Shown: positions 55,958 through 64,000, counted from the first letter of the stretch. The stretch is 64,000 bases of DNA from Clostridiaceae bacterium (GCA_910575795.1 CAJTGE010000011.1:97114-161113), one strand, 5' to 3'. A program made the numbers and translations. Notes: generated from the sequence alone by a model not told the origin.

Positions 55958-56083
55958 GATGTTTTTGCATGTTTTTCTCAGGTTTTTCTCTGGTTTTATG
56001 ATTTTTCGGATTTGGTGTTATTCATAGAATGTGCTGCGGGATAAAGGGATGGCGGCCCTCTCACAACTACTTTACCCAACAAC

Positions 56084-56135
56084 CAAAAAAGCGAATCCGC
56101 ATCAAAGCTTACGCCTTCTTTCTGCAAATTCGCTT
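56084..56135 (-). terminator. Terminator of the cell-wall protein gene
   Basis: On the minus strand, AAGCGAATTTGCA pairs with TGCGGATTCGCTT, followed by TTTT. It lies about 35 bp past the stop at 56169. Confidence 0.75.
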
Positions 56136-56168
56136 TTCTTCTATAATCAATTACGGCTTACGGATGCC

Positions 56169-57563
56169 CTATTCGTCCCAGTAAACCGGCTCAACCGGTC
56201 CTCTGGCCAAGGATTTTCCATCGTTATCTTCCCCGTCCACCTGCGTAACCTGCCCGCTGGTATTGGTTTTATATTTGGTCCCGCTGGAGTCCTTTACACT
56301 TCCGGATTTCACGATCTTTCCGGATGTATTCACCAGATAAATCTTGCCTTCGATGTTGATCGCTTCATATTTCGTGCCGCTCTCGGCTTTCTGGAGCTTG
56401 CCCATATAGTACAGGTAAGTGTCTTTCACGCCGGTAAAACCGCGGCCCATTTTGTTTCCGGTTTCTGTGAAGTAGAACTGGCTCTTGGAGCCGTCGCCTT
56501 CTTCTACTGTGCCTTTCCCTTTGATGACAGAGCTGGTGGCTTTGTCCGGGCCGAAGTAGTAGCAGGCGTATTCGCCGGTGTTGCCTACCTGGAGCTTTCT
56601 TAAACCGTAAACGGGGTTTCCCTTTTCATTGAAGAGGTAGGTGATTCCGTTGATTTTCACTAAATCGCTTGTGGATGCTTCCTCGATGGGGGGGCCTACC
56701 TTCGGGGTGCCGTTACTGGAGAAATAGTAATATTCCACATCGCCGCCCAGATCCATGTTTAAGTCATTGTCCTCCGGAGGGGTGGTCGTGTACCAGCCGG
56801 TCTGTACGCTGCCGTTATCCTGGAAGAAACGGTAGTTTTCAAAGCTTCCGTCTCCCTTGTCGCCCATATCCACCCAGCCGGTATGCATCGCGCCGTTACC
56901 GTCAAAGCAGTAGTAAACGCCGTCAATCTTATAGAGCTTGTAGTCTCCGCTTGATATGCTCGGCGCATATTTCTTTCCGGAGCTTAAGAAATAGTACCAA
57001 TGGCTGTCCTCGTCATCTCCGAACGGAACCACCTCATTGCTAAAGGAATCGTCGTCCGAATCCGGATCGCGCAGGAACATCCATCCGGTGCGCATCGCGC
57101 CGTCCTCGCCCAGGTAATATGTGTCGTCGTCCACCCAGCCCGTCTGCATAATGCCTTCGGAATCAAAGAAATAATATTTTCCGTCTATCTTGGACCATCC
57201 GTCTGTCACGGCTTTTCCGCTGTTGGAAAAATAATACCATACCAGATCGTTCTGCTCATCCCAGTTCGGATTCTTGACCGGCAGCTTCATCCACTTGTTG
57301 GTCACCATGATGCCGTTGTTGTCAACGTAATAATCGTCGTCCGCCCAGGCGTTTACAGCCATAATGCCCTGGCTGTTTAAGTATCTCCAAAGGTTGTCCG
57401 CCCCTTTTCTCCACTCATTTGTAATTTTATTACCATTCGCATCCGTGTAGACCCAGTCCGCGCCTGACTGCTGCCAGCCTTCCGCCGCATACGACGTATA
57501 AGTCATGGTTCCAAGCGCCAGCACAGCGGAAACAGCCAGCGCCGCGATTCGTTTCTTCCTCAT
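56169..57563 (-). CDS. Secreted cell-wall-binding repeat protein
   Basis: The 464-aa protein starts at 57563 (MRKKRIAALAVSAVLALGTM) behind GAGGGAGGGCTCTAT. The signal peptide ends near YTSYA-AEG. Almost the whole mature protein is choline-binding-type repeats: GWQQSGADWVYTDANG, GWSKIDGKYYFFDSEG, GWVDDDTYYLGEDG, GWVDMGDKGDGSFENY and others. No separate enzymatic domain was seen, so it is probably a surface repeat protein or a binding module. It has its own promoter and terminator. Confidence 0.88.
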   Translation of the reverse strand: MRKKRIAALAVSAVLALGTMTYTSYAAEGWQQSGADWVYTDANGNKITNEWRKGADNLWRYLNSQGIMAVNAWADDDYYVDNNGIMVTNKWMKLPVKNPNWDEQNDLVWYYFSNSGKAVTDGWSKIDGKYYFFDSEGIMQTGWVDDDTYYLGEDGAMRTGWMFLRDPDSDDDSFSNEVVPFGDDEDSHWYYFLSSGKKYAPSISSGDYKLYKIDGVYYCFDGNGAMHTGWVDMGDKGDGSFENYRFFQDNGSVQTGWYTTTPPEDNDLNMDLGGDVEYYYFSSNGTPKVGPPIEEASTSDLVKINGITYLFNEKGNPVYGLRKLQVGNTGEYACYYFGPDKATSSVIKGKGTVEEGDGSKSQFYFTETGNKMGRGFTGVKDTYLYYMGKLQKAESGTKYEAINIEGKIYLVNTSGKIVKSGSVKDSSGTKYKTNTSGQVTQVDGEDNDGKSLARGPVEPVYWDE

Positions 57564-57601
57564 ATAGAGCCCTCCCTCATGTATGCAATAACCTATAGAA
57601 C

Positions 57602-57630
57602 ATTTTATCAAGGGAGTATTAAATGTTCAA
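57602..57630 (-). promoter_or_regulatory. Promoter of the 464-aa cell-wall protein
   Basis: On the minus strand, TTGAAC (57630-57625), a 17-bp spacer and TAAAAT (57607-57602), about 40 bp upstream of the start codon. Confidence 0.75.
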
Positions 57631-57751
57631 GCAGAATAATCTTTCAATTTGATTACGATTTAATGCCAGTCCGAATTCCCTTGACTTTTCCCCTTAAAGC
57701 CTTCAAAATAAAGGTATTATCATTCAGAAAAAATCGGAGGAATACAAAATC

Positions 57752-58615
57752 ATGTGGATAGCCGACGGCTGGAAAGACTATAAAGTAATTGACTGCTCCA
57801 AAGGCGAAAAGCTGGAGAGATGGGGGGACTATACCCTGGTCCGCCCGGATCCCCAGGTTATCTGGGACACGCCCAGGAAGCACCGGGGCTGGAAACGGAT
57901 GAACGCCCACTATCACAGGAGCCCGCGCGGCGGCGGCGAGTGGGAATTCTTTGATCTGCCGCAGCAGTGGTCAATCCGCTACAAAGAACTCACCTTTCAT
58001 TTAAAACCGTTCAGCTTCAAGCACACCGGGCTGTTTCCGGAACAGGCTGCGAACTGGGACTGGTTTGGGGAGCGCATCCGCACAGCCGGGCGGCCGATCC
58101 GGGTACTGAATCTCTTTGCCTACACGGGCGGGGCCACTCTGGCCGCTGCCAAAGCCGGGGCTGCTGTGACCCATGTGGACGCCTCAAAGGGCATGGTTTC
58201 CTGGGCAAAAGAAAACGCCCGCTCGTCCGGACTTTCGGACGCCCCCATCCGCTGGATCGTGGATGACTGCGTGAAGTTCGTCGAGCGGGAAATACGCCGC
58301 GGAAACCATTATGACGGTATCATTATGGATCCGCCGTCTTATGGGCGGGGACCAAAGGGCGAGGTATGGAAGATTGAAGATTCCATCCACCCCTTTGTCA
58401 GGCTGTGCGCACAGCTTTTATCCGATCAGCCCCTGTTCCTCCTGATCAATTCCTATACCACGGGACTCGCGCCTTCTGTGCTGACCTACATGCTCTCTGT
58501 GGAGCTGATGCCAAAGCACAGGGGACATGTGTGCTCCGGCGAGCTGGGACTGCCGGTTGAGGAGAGCGGCCTTATCCTGCCCTGCGGCGCGTCCGGGCGC
58601 TGGGAATGCCGCTGA
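57752..58615 (+). CDS. Class I SAM-dependent methyltransferase (RlmI/RlmK-like)
   Basis: The 287-aa protein has a Rossmann-fold methyltransferase core: SAM-binding IRVLNLFAYTGGATLAAAKA, acidic strand THVDASKGMVSWAKEN, and motif IV DGIIMDPPSYGRGPKGEVWK. The arrangement matches rRNA cytosine or guanine methyltransferases of the RlmI family, without their N-terminal PUA domain. CGGAGGAATACAAAATC precedes the ATG. The exact target is unknown. Confidence 0.85.
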   Translation: MWIADGWKDYKVIDCSKGEKLERWGDYTLVRPDPQVIWDTPRKHRGWKRMNAHYHRSPRGGGEWEFFDLPQQWSIRYKELTFHLKPFSFKHTGLFPEQAANWDWFGERIRTAGRPIRVLNLFAYTGGATLAAAKAGAAVTHVDASKGMVSWAKENARSSGLSDAPIRWIVDDCVKFVEREIRRGNHYDGIIMDPPSYGRGPKGEVWKIEDSIHPFVRLCAQLLSDQPLFLLINSYTTGLAPSVLTYMLSVELMPKHRGHVCSGELGLPVEESGLILPCGASGRWECR

Positions 58616-58673
58616 TATTCCTGCGCGGCATAACCCGGATCCGGCTCCTTTGGAGATATCCTCATATAACATG

Positions 58674-59909
58674 TCAGCCGGAAAATGCCATAGCCGCTGT
58701 CACATCCAGCATGCCGCCTGTGGCGACCTTCCCCTCCAGCGTCTCCAGGCGGCGGACGGAGCTTAAAATCCGGCTTTTGAGATCCATAGCTCCAAGAGAC
58801 GGGTCATAGGAGGCCATCATAGCCGCCGCCCCGGTAACCATCGGCGCGGCCATGGACGTACCGCTCATGTAATTTACGCCGCCGCCGGATACCGTGCTCA
58901 GTATGTAGCTTCCCGGCGCCGCCAGATCCACATGTACGGCGCTGTAATTGGAAGCAGGATCAAGCTGGCCGTCAAACTGTAAGTTTGCCACGGCAATGAT
59001 ATTTTCCAGGTCAAAGCTCGCCGGATAGACCGGGCTGCTTCCGATGTCAATGCCGTTTCCGGTCTGATCCCCGTTTCCCGCCGCTACCACGAACAGCATG
59101 CCCGACTCCTTCATCGTGCGGTAGAGCTCCTCGCTGTAGTGAACGGTCCCGAAGCTCAAATTACAAATCTGAGCGCCGTTTGCCTCCGCATACCGGATCG
59201 CGCGCGACACATTGCCCGCGGTGCCAATGCCCGCCTCTGTTCCCAGTGTTTTCAACACCATGATCTTGACATAGGCCGGATCACAGATACCGGCGATCCC
59301 TTCCGAATTTCGCGCCGCCGCGATCGTTCCCGCGGAATGCGTACCGTGATCATCCTCTTTTCCGGAAAAAACAGCCGCGTTATCGTTATAAAAATTCCAG
59401 CCGTAGTAATCATCCACGTATCCGTTACCGTCATTGTCAATCCCGTCTCCCGGTATCTCATCTTCATTGAGCCAGATGGAACCGCTCAGCTCCGGATGGC
59501 TGATATCCACTCCTGTATCGATCAGCGCCACCGTAACCGGGCGTTTGCCCTCTCTTGCCGCATATTTCTCCCAGGCGGGAAGGATATGAATGTCAATGCC
59601 TTCCACAGACAGCACATCGGTACTGCCTCCGTCAGCCGGGCCGTCCACTCCGCTTTCGTTCCCCGCGGTAAGCTGTCCGGCGGACACCAGTCTGAAAAAT
59701 CCGTTATTCTGCAGAGCCCACTGATAGCTCCCGTAGTAATCCGACCAGGGCATCGTATTATAATTGGGCCCCAGAAAATAAGACTGCTTGCGGATCGTCT
59801 CCCTGTCCGCCTCAGCGCTTCCGGCCATACATAAAAGCGCCCCGGCCAGCGTCAGCGAAACGGCTGACTTTAATCTGCTTCTGATTCCTGCTGCTACCTT
59901 CTTTCTCAT
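58674..59909 (-). CDS. Secreted subtilisin-like (S8) serine protease
   Basis: The 411-aa protein has a signal peptide (SAVSLTLAGALLCMAGSAEA), a propeptide-like segment, then the S8 catalytic domain. The catalytic triad is Asp131 (VALIDTGVDISHPEL), His188 (DHGTHSAGT) and Ser352 (SGTSMAAPMVTG). The oxyanion Asn is in AAGNGD, and DGIDNDGNGYVDD is a calcium-type loop. All catalytic residues are intact. It lies 64 bp downstream of the GH13-like gene and may share its transcript. Confidence 0.92.
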   Translation of the reverse strand: MRKKVAAGIRSRLKSAVSLTLAGALLCMAGSAEADRETIRKQSYFLGPNYNTMPWSDYYGSYQWALQNNGFFRLVSAGQLTAGNESGVDGPADGGSTDVLSVEGIDIHILPAWEKYAAREGKRPVTVALIDTGVDISHPELSGSIWLNEDEIPGDGIDNDGNGYVDDYYGWNFYNDNAAVFSGKEDDHGTHSAGTIAAARNSEGIAGICDPAYVKIMVLKTLGTEAGIGTAGNVSRAIRYAEANGAQICNLSFGTVHYSEELYRTMKESGMLFVVAAGNGDQTGNGIDIGSSPVYPASFDLENIIAVANLQFDGQLDPASNYSAVHVDLAAPGSYILSTVSGGGVNYMSGTSMAAPMVTGAAAMMASYDPSLGAMDLKSRILSSVRRLETLEGKVATGGMLDVTAAMAFSG

Positions 59910-59973
59910 GTATCTCCGCCTCTTCCTCCGCCATTTTCACTCTTTTTCCTGTAAGCGCTTCAGGTATAAGCGT

Positions 59974-62058
59974 TCAGATGTCTGTGTCTTTACCTTCACC
60001 TTTGCTCTCAGCACCCGCTTTGGCTGCTGTCTTTGCGTCCGCTTTGGCTGCTGTCTTTGCGTCCGCTCTGGTTGCGGATCGTTTTTCTCCGGCGGCGTCT
60101 GGCTTTTGTGCGCCGCCTTCCGGATGGGCTTTCTGGCTGTACACCGCCTCTCCGCCTTTTCCGGCGCGAAGGCCGATAAATACGACAATGCTTCTGGCCG
60201 GAATCAGACAGCTCTTCTGATTTTCCAAAACCGGCTCGCCGCCCTCCGGGTAAATTCCGTTCACTTTGGCGTCATCTGTATTGAATGACACATGCCAGCG
60301 CATTCCCTTCGGAAGCTTGGGAAGCGCAAACTCATGCGGCTCCCAGTGCATATTATATGCGACAAAGAAATAGTCGTCGGGCGTCTGATCCGCCTTTCTC
60401 CCGTATTCTCCGCAGTACATAATCCCAAGCTGACGCCTGAAGCCCTCAAACTCCGGACACCAGGCCCTGACTCCGTGATATGATACGTCCGGATGGCCGC
60501 AGACCAGATAGTCAATATTTTTCGGCTCTGTCTCCATATGAAATACAGGGTGCTTTTTCCGGAAAGCGATTGCATATTTGACAAATTCCAGCAAATCCTG
60601 ATTGCTTTTTACAAGATTCCAGTTGAGCCAGGAAATATCATTGTCCTGGCAATAGGAGTTATTGTTGCCTCCCTTGGAATTCCCGAATTCGTCGCCGGCC
60701 ATGATAAGCGGTGTTCCCTGGCTCAGCAGCAGCAGAAGAAACGCATTACGCAACTGCCGGCGGCGCATCTGCCGGATCTTCATCTTCCTGGACGGGCCTT
60801 CGACCCCACAGTTCCAGGTACAGTTATAGTCGCTCCCGTCCCGGTTATCTTCCCCGTTCGCCTCATTGTGCTTTTGCTCATAAGAAACCATGTCCATCAT
60901 GGTAAAGCCGTTCGTATTGGCCATATAGTTCACGACTCCGTATCCGCCGGGATTTCTGCGGGTGCGGAAAATCATCGGATTAATCTGGCCCTCGTCGCCT
61001 TTCAGCGCCCGGCGCATATCGATCATAAAGCCGTCGTTGTACTCAGCAAAGCGGCGCGCCGCCCACTGTCCGGCCTCTATTTCCCGCGATCCTGCCTTTA
61101 CGGGCAAAAGGCCGTCCCAGGAAACTGCAAACAGCTTTGTATCCGCCAGCAGGGGATCATCGGCCAGAAGGGCTGTCGGGGCCGCTCCCACCAGGTGAAC
61201 GCCGTCCACATGATATTCGCGAACCCAGAAACGAACCGCCTCCTGTACAAGGCCGGCGCTCTCCTTTCCCGTAAAATACAGCTCTATAATCAGCTCTATC
61301 CCGTTTTGGTGCAGCGCCTTAACCAGATCCTTAAATTCGCGGCACGGCGACTTTCCACCGGGGACAGCCTTTCCGGACGCATAAGCCGCCTTCGGCGCAA
61401 AATGCCAGCTTTTCGCATATCCCCAGTAGTTCAGCTTCCCCTCCGGTATCGGAGGGGCATACGGATTCTTTGCCTCGTCCGTCTCTGTCATCCGCTCTTC
61501 AAATTCGTTGGGAGGCATCAGCTCAAGCGCCGTTATCCCCAATTCCTTCAGGTACGGAATTTTTGCCAGAATGGCCCGAAAGGTTCCACGGTCCTCCACC
61601 TTAGAAGAACCATGCATCGTAAATCCTCTTGTGTGAATGCGGTAAAGAATCATATCCGAAAGGGGCTGCTTCAAAGGCTTATCGCCTTCCCAGTCATAGG
61701 GGACAGGCTCGAACAGGCATCGGACCGGCTGTCTTGCCGACGCTCCGGCTCCCCACCGCTCCCGGCCCGAGTAAGCCCGGCCATACGGATCCGTCTCCTC
61801 CCTTCCATCGACTTTTAAGCAGTATTCCAGATCGGCAAAATCCTCTGCCAGTAAATCCATGGACCACACGTTCCCAATCCTCTGCTCCGGGGGAAACGGG
61901 ATCTCTCTCCCCTTTTTCCCGCCTTTCTCATAAACCAGCAGGCTGCAGCTTTTCCCGGAAGCCACAGTACAGATACGAATTCCACCCTCAATTCCGGTAA
62001 TGCCCGGCACATAGCATCCTCTGCTGTGCTGCGCCGTCTTAATTTTGTCTGCCTTCAT
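59974..62058 (-). CDS. GH13 glycogen-debranching-like protein lacking catalytic residues
   Basis: The 694-aa protein follows the isoamylase/GlgX fold. It keeps GFTMMDMVSYEQKHNEANGE, NRDGSDYNCTWNCGVEG, LLSQGTPLIMAGDEFGNSKG and GNNNSYCQDNDISWLNW almost unchanged. The four catalytic regions are altered. Region I has IELYFTG in place of the NH pair. Region II reads VDGVHLVG, with Val290 where the nucleophile Asp belongs. Region III reads LFAVSWD, with Val312 for the acid Glu. Region IV reads NYMANTNGF instead of AHDGF. The C-terminus has a repeat of AKADAKTA type (about 664-690). It is probably a carbohydrate-binding or regulatory pseudoenzyme. Confidence 0.9.
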   Translation of the reverse strand: MKADKIKTAQHSRGCYVPGITGIEGGIRICTVASGKSCSLLVYEKGGKKGREIPFPPEQRIGNVWSMDLLAEDFADLEYCLKVDGREETDPYGRAYSGRERWGAGASARQPVRCLFEPVPYDWEGDKPLKQPLSDMILYRIHTRGFTMHGSSKVEDRGTFRAILAKIPYLKELGITALELMPPNEFEERMTETDEAKNPYAPPIPEGKLNYWGYAKSWHFAPKAAYASGKAVPGGKSPCREFKDLVKALHQNGIELIIELYFTGKESAGLVQEAVRFWVREYHVDGVHLVGAAPTALLADDPLLADTKLFAVSWDGLLPVKAGSREIEAGQWAARRFAEYNDGFMIDMRRALKGDEGQINPMIFRTRRNPGGYGVVNYMANTNGFTMMDMVSYEQKHNEANGEDNRDGSDYNCTWNCGVEGPSRKMKIRQMRRRQLRNAFLLLLLSQGTPLIMAGDEFGNSKGGNNNSYCQDNDISWLNWNLVKSNQDLLEFVKYAIAFRKKHPVFHMETEPKNIDYLVCGHPDVSYHGVRAWCPEFEGFRRQLGIMYCGEYGRKADQTPDDYFFVAYNMHWEPHEFALPKLPKGMRWHVSFNTDDAKVNGIYPEGGEPVLENQKSCLIPARSIVVFIGLRAGKGGEAVYSQKAHPEGGAQKPDAAGEKRSATRADAKTAAKADAKTAAKAGAESKGEGKDTDI

Positions 62059-62145
62059 TCGTCATCCCCCATCTTCTGTAGCCTGGCGCAGCGCTGCGCA
62101 AATTCCACTTAATTCACCGTTATTTACACAATGCTGCACAAATCT

Positions 62146-62907
62146 CTATTCCGTTTTCAGCAACAGCTCCACCGGACAGTGATCCGAGCCGAAGATTTCC
62201 GTATGGATCGACGCGCCGTACAGGCGATCCTTTAAGCGTTCGGAAGCGCAGAAATAATCAATACGCCATCCCGCGTTCTTCTCTCTCGCCTTAAAGCGGT
62301 ACGACCACCATGAATAAACCCCTTCCTGCTCAGGATAGAAATAACGGTACGTATCAATATAGCCCGCATTCAGAAGCCTGGTAAATTTCTCCCTCTCATC
62401 ATCTGTAAATCCCGCATTCTTCCGGTTTGTCTTCGGGTTCTTCAAATCAATCTCCTGATGCGCCACATTCAAATCCCCGCAGAAAATCACCGGCTTTTTT
62501 TCTTCCAGAGAACCCAAATACGACCGGAAATCATCCTCCCAGCGCATCCGGTAAGGAAGCCTTGCAAGCCCCTCCTGGGAATTCGGCGTATAACACGTCA
62601 CGACATAGAAGCGATCGTATTCGGCCGTGATGACGCGTCCCTCCTGATCATGTTCCTCCATCCCTATCCCGCGGCACACGGAAATCGGCTGTTCCTTTGT
62701 AAACAGAGCCGTTCCTGAATAACCTTTCTTCTGTGCATAATTCCAGTATTGATAATATCCGTCCAGATCAAGCGTAATCTGCCCGTCCTGAAGCTTTGTC
62801 TCCTGTATACAGAATACATCCGCGTCCAGCTCCCTGAATCTGTCCAGAAAACCCTTAGAAACGCAGGCCCTAATCCCATTCACGTTCCAGGAAATCAGTT
62901 TTTTCAT
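62146..62907 (-). CDS. exoA: Exodeoxyribonuclease III
   Basis: This AP endonuclease/exonuclease of base-excision repair is 253 aa from ATG 62907 (MKKLISWNVNGIRACVSKGF) behind AAGGAGAAAAAGG. The metal and catalytic residues lie in FCIQETKLQ, CGDLNVAHQEIDLKNPKTN and the final GSDHCPVEL. The frame continues 11 codons upstream without a better start. Confidence 0.95.
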   Translation of the reverse strand: MKKLISWNVNGIRACVSKGFLDRFRELDADVFCIQETKLQDGQITLDLDGYYQYWNYAQKKGYSGTALFTKEQPISVCRGIGMEEHDQEGRVITAEYDRFYVVTCYTPNSQEGLARLPYRMRWEDDFRSYLGSLEEKKPVIFCGDLNVAHQEIDLKNPKTNRKNAGFTDDEREKFTRLLNAGYIDTYRYFYPEQEGVYSWWSYRFKAREKNAGWRIDYFCASERLKDRLYGASIHTEIFGSDHCPVELLLKTE

Positions 62908-62940
62908 CCTTTTTCTCCTTATGCAGCCCACAGAAAACAT

Positions 62941-62971
62941 GTAACAGTTCAGATAAGCTCTGAACTGTTAC
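62941..62971. repeat. REP-like palindrome
   Basis: GTAACAGTTCAGA-TAAGC-TCTGAACTGTTAC, a perfect 13-bp stem, lies upstream of exoA. Member of the family at 5996, 18126, 30886 and 63097. Confidence 0.8.
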
Positions 62972-63027
62972 GAAAAAATCCCGCAAAGCCGCATACTGAA
63001 CCATAATTCTTCTTTTCCTATGTATTT

Positions 63028-63056
63028 AGTATATCATTTCATATGGAAATATGGAA
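63028..63056 (-). promoter_or_regulatory. Possible promoter of exoA
   Basis: On the minus strand, TTCCAT (63056-63051), a 17-bp spacer and TATACT (63033-63028). The -35 is weak. The REP-like palindrome at 62941 would lie in the leader. Confidence 0.4.
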
Positions 63057-63096
63057 GAGAAATCGTACGACAATCCATAAATTCCGTTTCCCGGAT

Positions 63097-63127
63097 GTAA
63101 CCGTTCAGGCAGCCTCTGAACGGTTAC
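63097..63127. repeat. REP-like palindrome
   Basis: GTAACCGTTCAG-GCAGCCT-CTGAACGGTTAC, a perfect 12-bp stem, lies about 45 bp past the stop of the GH18 remnant. With the copy at 62941 it forms a closely spaced pair. Confidence 0.8.
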
Positions 63128-63173
63128 TCCCGGATACTGTGTATACATCTGCATCAGCCGGCCCGGGGCGCTC

Positions 63174-63620
63174 TTATAAAATCTCAAATTCCGCCTCGGC
63201 CAGCAGCCAGTTCGCGCGGAACAGCCGCATAAGCTGCCAGTACCCGGCTCCGGAAAGTCCGAGCTCCTTTATCAGATCAAAGGTCGCCTGCATGCTCCGC
63301 ACATCTTCAAACCATACCTCATGCAGAATTCCATACTGCCAGTACCGGAAAAACGGACATTTTGCGATCTCGTCAAACTGAATCGGCACGCCGTGGTCAA
63401 TCGCCAGACGGATCGCATCCGTATAGCCCAGACTCACGGCCTTTGTCACCCCCCGCTCATAGGGCAGAGCCCAGTCATAGCCGTAATTCGGCACTCCCAG
63501 CCGGATCTTCTCCCTGGGAATCTCGGTCAGCGCATATTCCGCCACGCGGCGGACCATGTTTAAGGGGGCCACGGCCATTGGGGGGCCGTATGTATATGAG
63601 CCGATAGATTTATGGTAATA
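63174..63620 (-). pseudogene. 5'-truncated GH18 glycosidase (YaaH-type)
   Basis: The open frame ends at 63174 and upstream reads SYTYGPPMAVAPLNMVRRVA, then IRLGVPNYGYDWALPYERGV and EVWFEDVRSMQATFDLIKEL. This is the C-terminal half of the GH18 barrel typical of spore-germination and cortex-related YaaH/SleL proteins (GPPMAVAPL, the C-terminal VWFED and GAGYWQL). The catalytic DxxDxE motif and LysM repeats are missing. The frame is interrupted just upstream (about 63620) where sequence changes to unrelated DNA next to a phage-type gene. The first internal ATG is at 63578. Confidence 0.75.
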
Positions 63621-63642
63621 TTAATCACAGCCATACGGCTTG

Positions 63643-63710
63643 ACCACCGGCTCTGTCGGTGGTCTGGATAAGCCCCTCCAGGGCATTTTTCGGTACCGCC
63701 TATAGGCGGT
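63643..63710. other. Hairpin-rich junction between GH18 remnant and phage-type gene
   Basis: ACCACCG-gctctgt-CGGTGGT (63643-63663) and the perfect palindrome ACCGCCTATAGGCGGT (63695-63710), which contains the stop codon of the next gene. This could be the terminator of the regulator gene or the edge of the inserted segment. No duplication of a target site was identified. Confidence 0.5.
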
Positions 63711-64000
63711 GTCTAAGCAACCTCTTTTTCGGTTCTGCCGTAAGATCCGGTAAAATAACGGCGGCTGTCATTATTTCATATCCTAATGTTGAATATAGGC
63801 GTTTTACCTCCGCCGCTATGTACGCGGGTTCTACCCTTGCGCATTCCAGGCTTCCTATAACATTTTTTACCATTATGCTTGCGGAGGACAGGGAAAGACG
63901 CCCGGACTGAACCTTCCGCTTTGTCTCATTCTGCTGAACGGCTTTAAAATAAGATTTCACAAGCTGGCGCTGAACATTCCAGGCTAAATCATCAGTAAAA
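63700..64000 (-). CDS. ORF6N-domain phage-type regulator (5' end outside window)
   Basis: The minus-strand frame enters from the right edge with FTDDLAWNVQRQLVKSYFKA. This matches the end of ORF6N domains of phage antirepressor-like proteins (LVKSFTDDLAWxVQRQLVxxYF). It continues for about 80 residues (SIMVKNVIGSLECARVEPAY, AAEVKRLYSTLGYEIMTAAV) to a TAG at 63700. About 100 residues of the protein are visible. It suggests prophage or integrated-element DNA to the right of the window. Confidence 0.6.
   Translation of the reverse strand, partial: FTDDLAWNVQRQLVKSYFKAVQQNETKRKVQSGRLSLSSASIMVKNVIGSLECARVEPAYIAAEVKRLYSTLGYEIMTAAVILPDLTAEPKKRLLRHRL

Noticed and set aside
38741..56000. tRNA or rRNA genes among the ribosomal protein cluster
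   Set aside because: No cloverleaf or rRNA-like conserved stretch was found; gaps hold hairpins, leaders or promoters only.
60493..61818. 441-codon plus-strand frame opposite the GH13-like gene
   Set aside because: Antisense shadow of a conserved fold; no start context and basic low-information composition.

Overview
The window looks like a chromosomal segment of an anaerobic Firmicute of class Clostridia, most likely Lachnospiraceae with roughly balanced GC. The signs are a hydroxyproline-type glycyl-radical enzyme with its activase, choline-binding-type cell-wall repeat proteins, an ECF module beside truA, a zinc-type S14 in the S10/spc cluster, strong AGGAGG ribosome-binding sites, and an interrupted N-terminus typical of Lachnospiraceae AAA-ATPase-like proteins. 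No rRNA, tRNA or CRISPR array was seen.

Layout. 1-4.4 kb: the end of moaC, then a plus-strand operon for trans-4-hydroxy-L-proline dehydratase (activase plus hypD). 4.4-9.7 kb: a MATE exporter, a repeat element, a 2-hydroxycarboxylate transporter, eutH, and a doubly truncated cell-wall-repeat/flavodoxin remnant. 9.6-16.3 kb (minus strand): greA, glmM, rfbD-rfbB-rfbA (no rfbC here), a class B sortase and a dCMP deaminase. 16.3-18.7 kb: decayed genes, a 160-bp palindrome and an unrecognised 359-aa protein with a decayed partial copy behind it. 18.7-23.6 kb: a 5-oxoprolinase operon (pxpA, NRAMP-like transporter, pxpB, pxpC, DUF1445 protein) with a clear promoter and terminator. 23.8-31.8 kb: one minus-strand run, ecfA1-ecfA2-ecfT-truA, then a sodium:solute symporter, a sensor kinase and a sigma-54-type response regulator. 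31.8-38.7 kb: an accessory island with hairpin elements, an IS66 remnant, two AT-rich small genes and two cell-wall repeat proteins. 38.7-56 kb: the complete S10-spc-alpha ribosomal protein cluster, rpsJ to rplQ, including the short rpmJ, with secY, adk, map, infA, a KOW-domain protein and rpoA. 56-64 kb: another cell-wall repeat protein, a methyltransferase, a subtilisin-like protease, a GH13 (glycogen-debranching-like) protein that has lost its catalytic residues, an exonuclease III, a 5'-truncated GH18 gene and the end of an ORF6N phage-type regulator.

How it fits together. The left half is amino-acid and small-acid catabolism and transport (hydroxyproline, 5-oxoproline, ethanolamine or carboxylates) with cell-envelope sugar synthesis. 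The right half is translation machinery. Ancestral Firmicutes order runs rplQ-ecfA1-ecfA2-ecfT-truA; here about 7 kb of accessory DNA separates rplQ from ecfA1.

The most unusual property is the density of long palindromic elements. A family of three 144-163 bp hairpins shares a core but has different outer arms that stay self-complementary in each copy. A second family has conserved CAGTACAGC/GCTGTACTG ends. A third is REP-like, built on GTAACCGTTCAG/CTGAACGGTTAC, and one copy lies inside the coding end of ecfA1. Two further long palindromes match no other element here. Several sit inside essential operons (rpoA-rplQ, secY-adk). The other main find is the intact GH13 pseudoenzyme.
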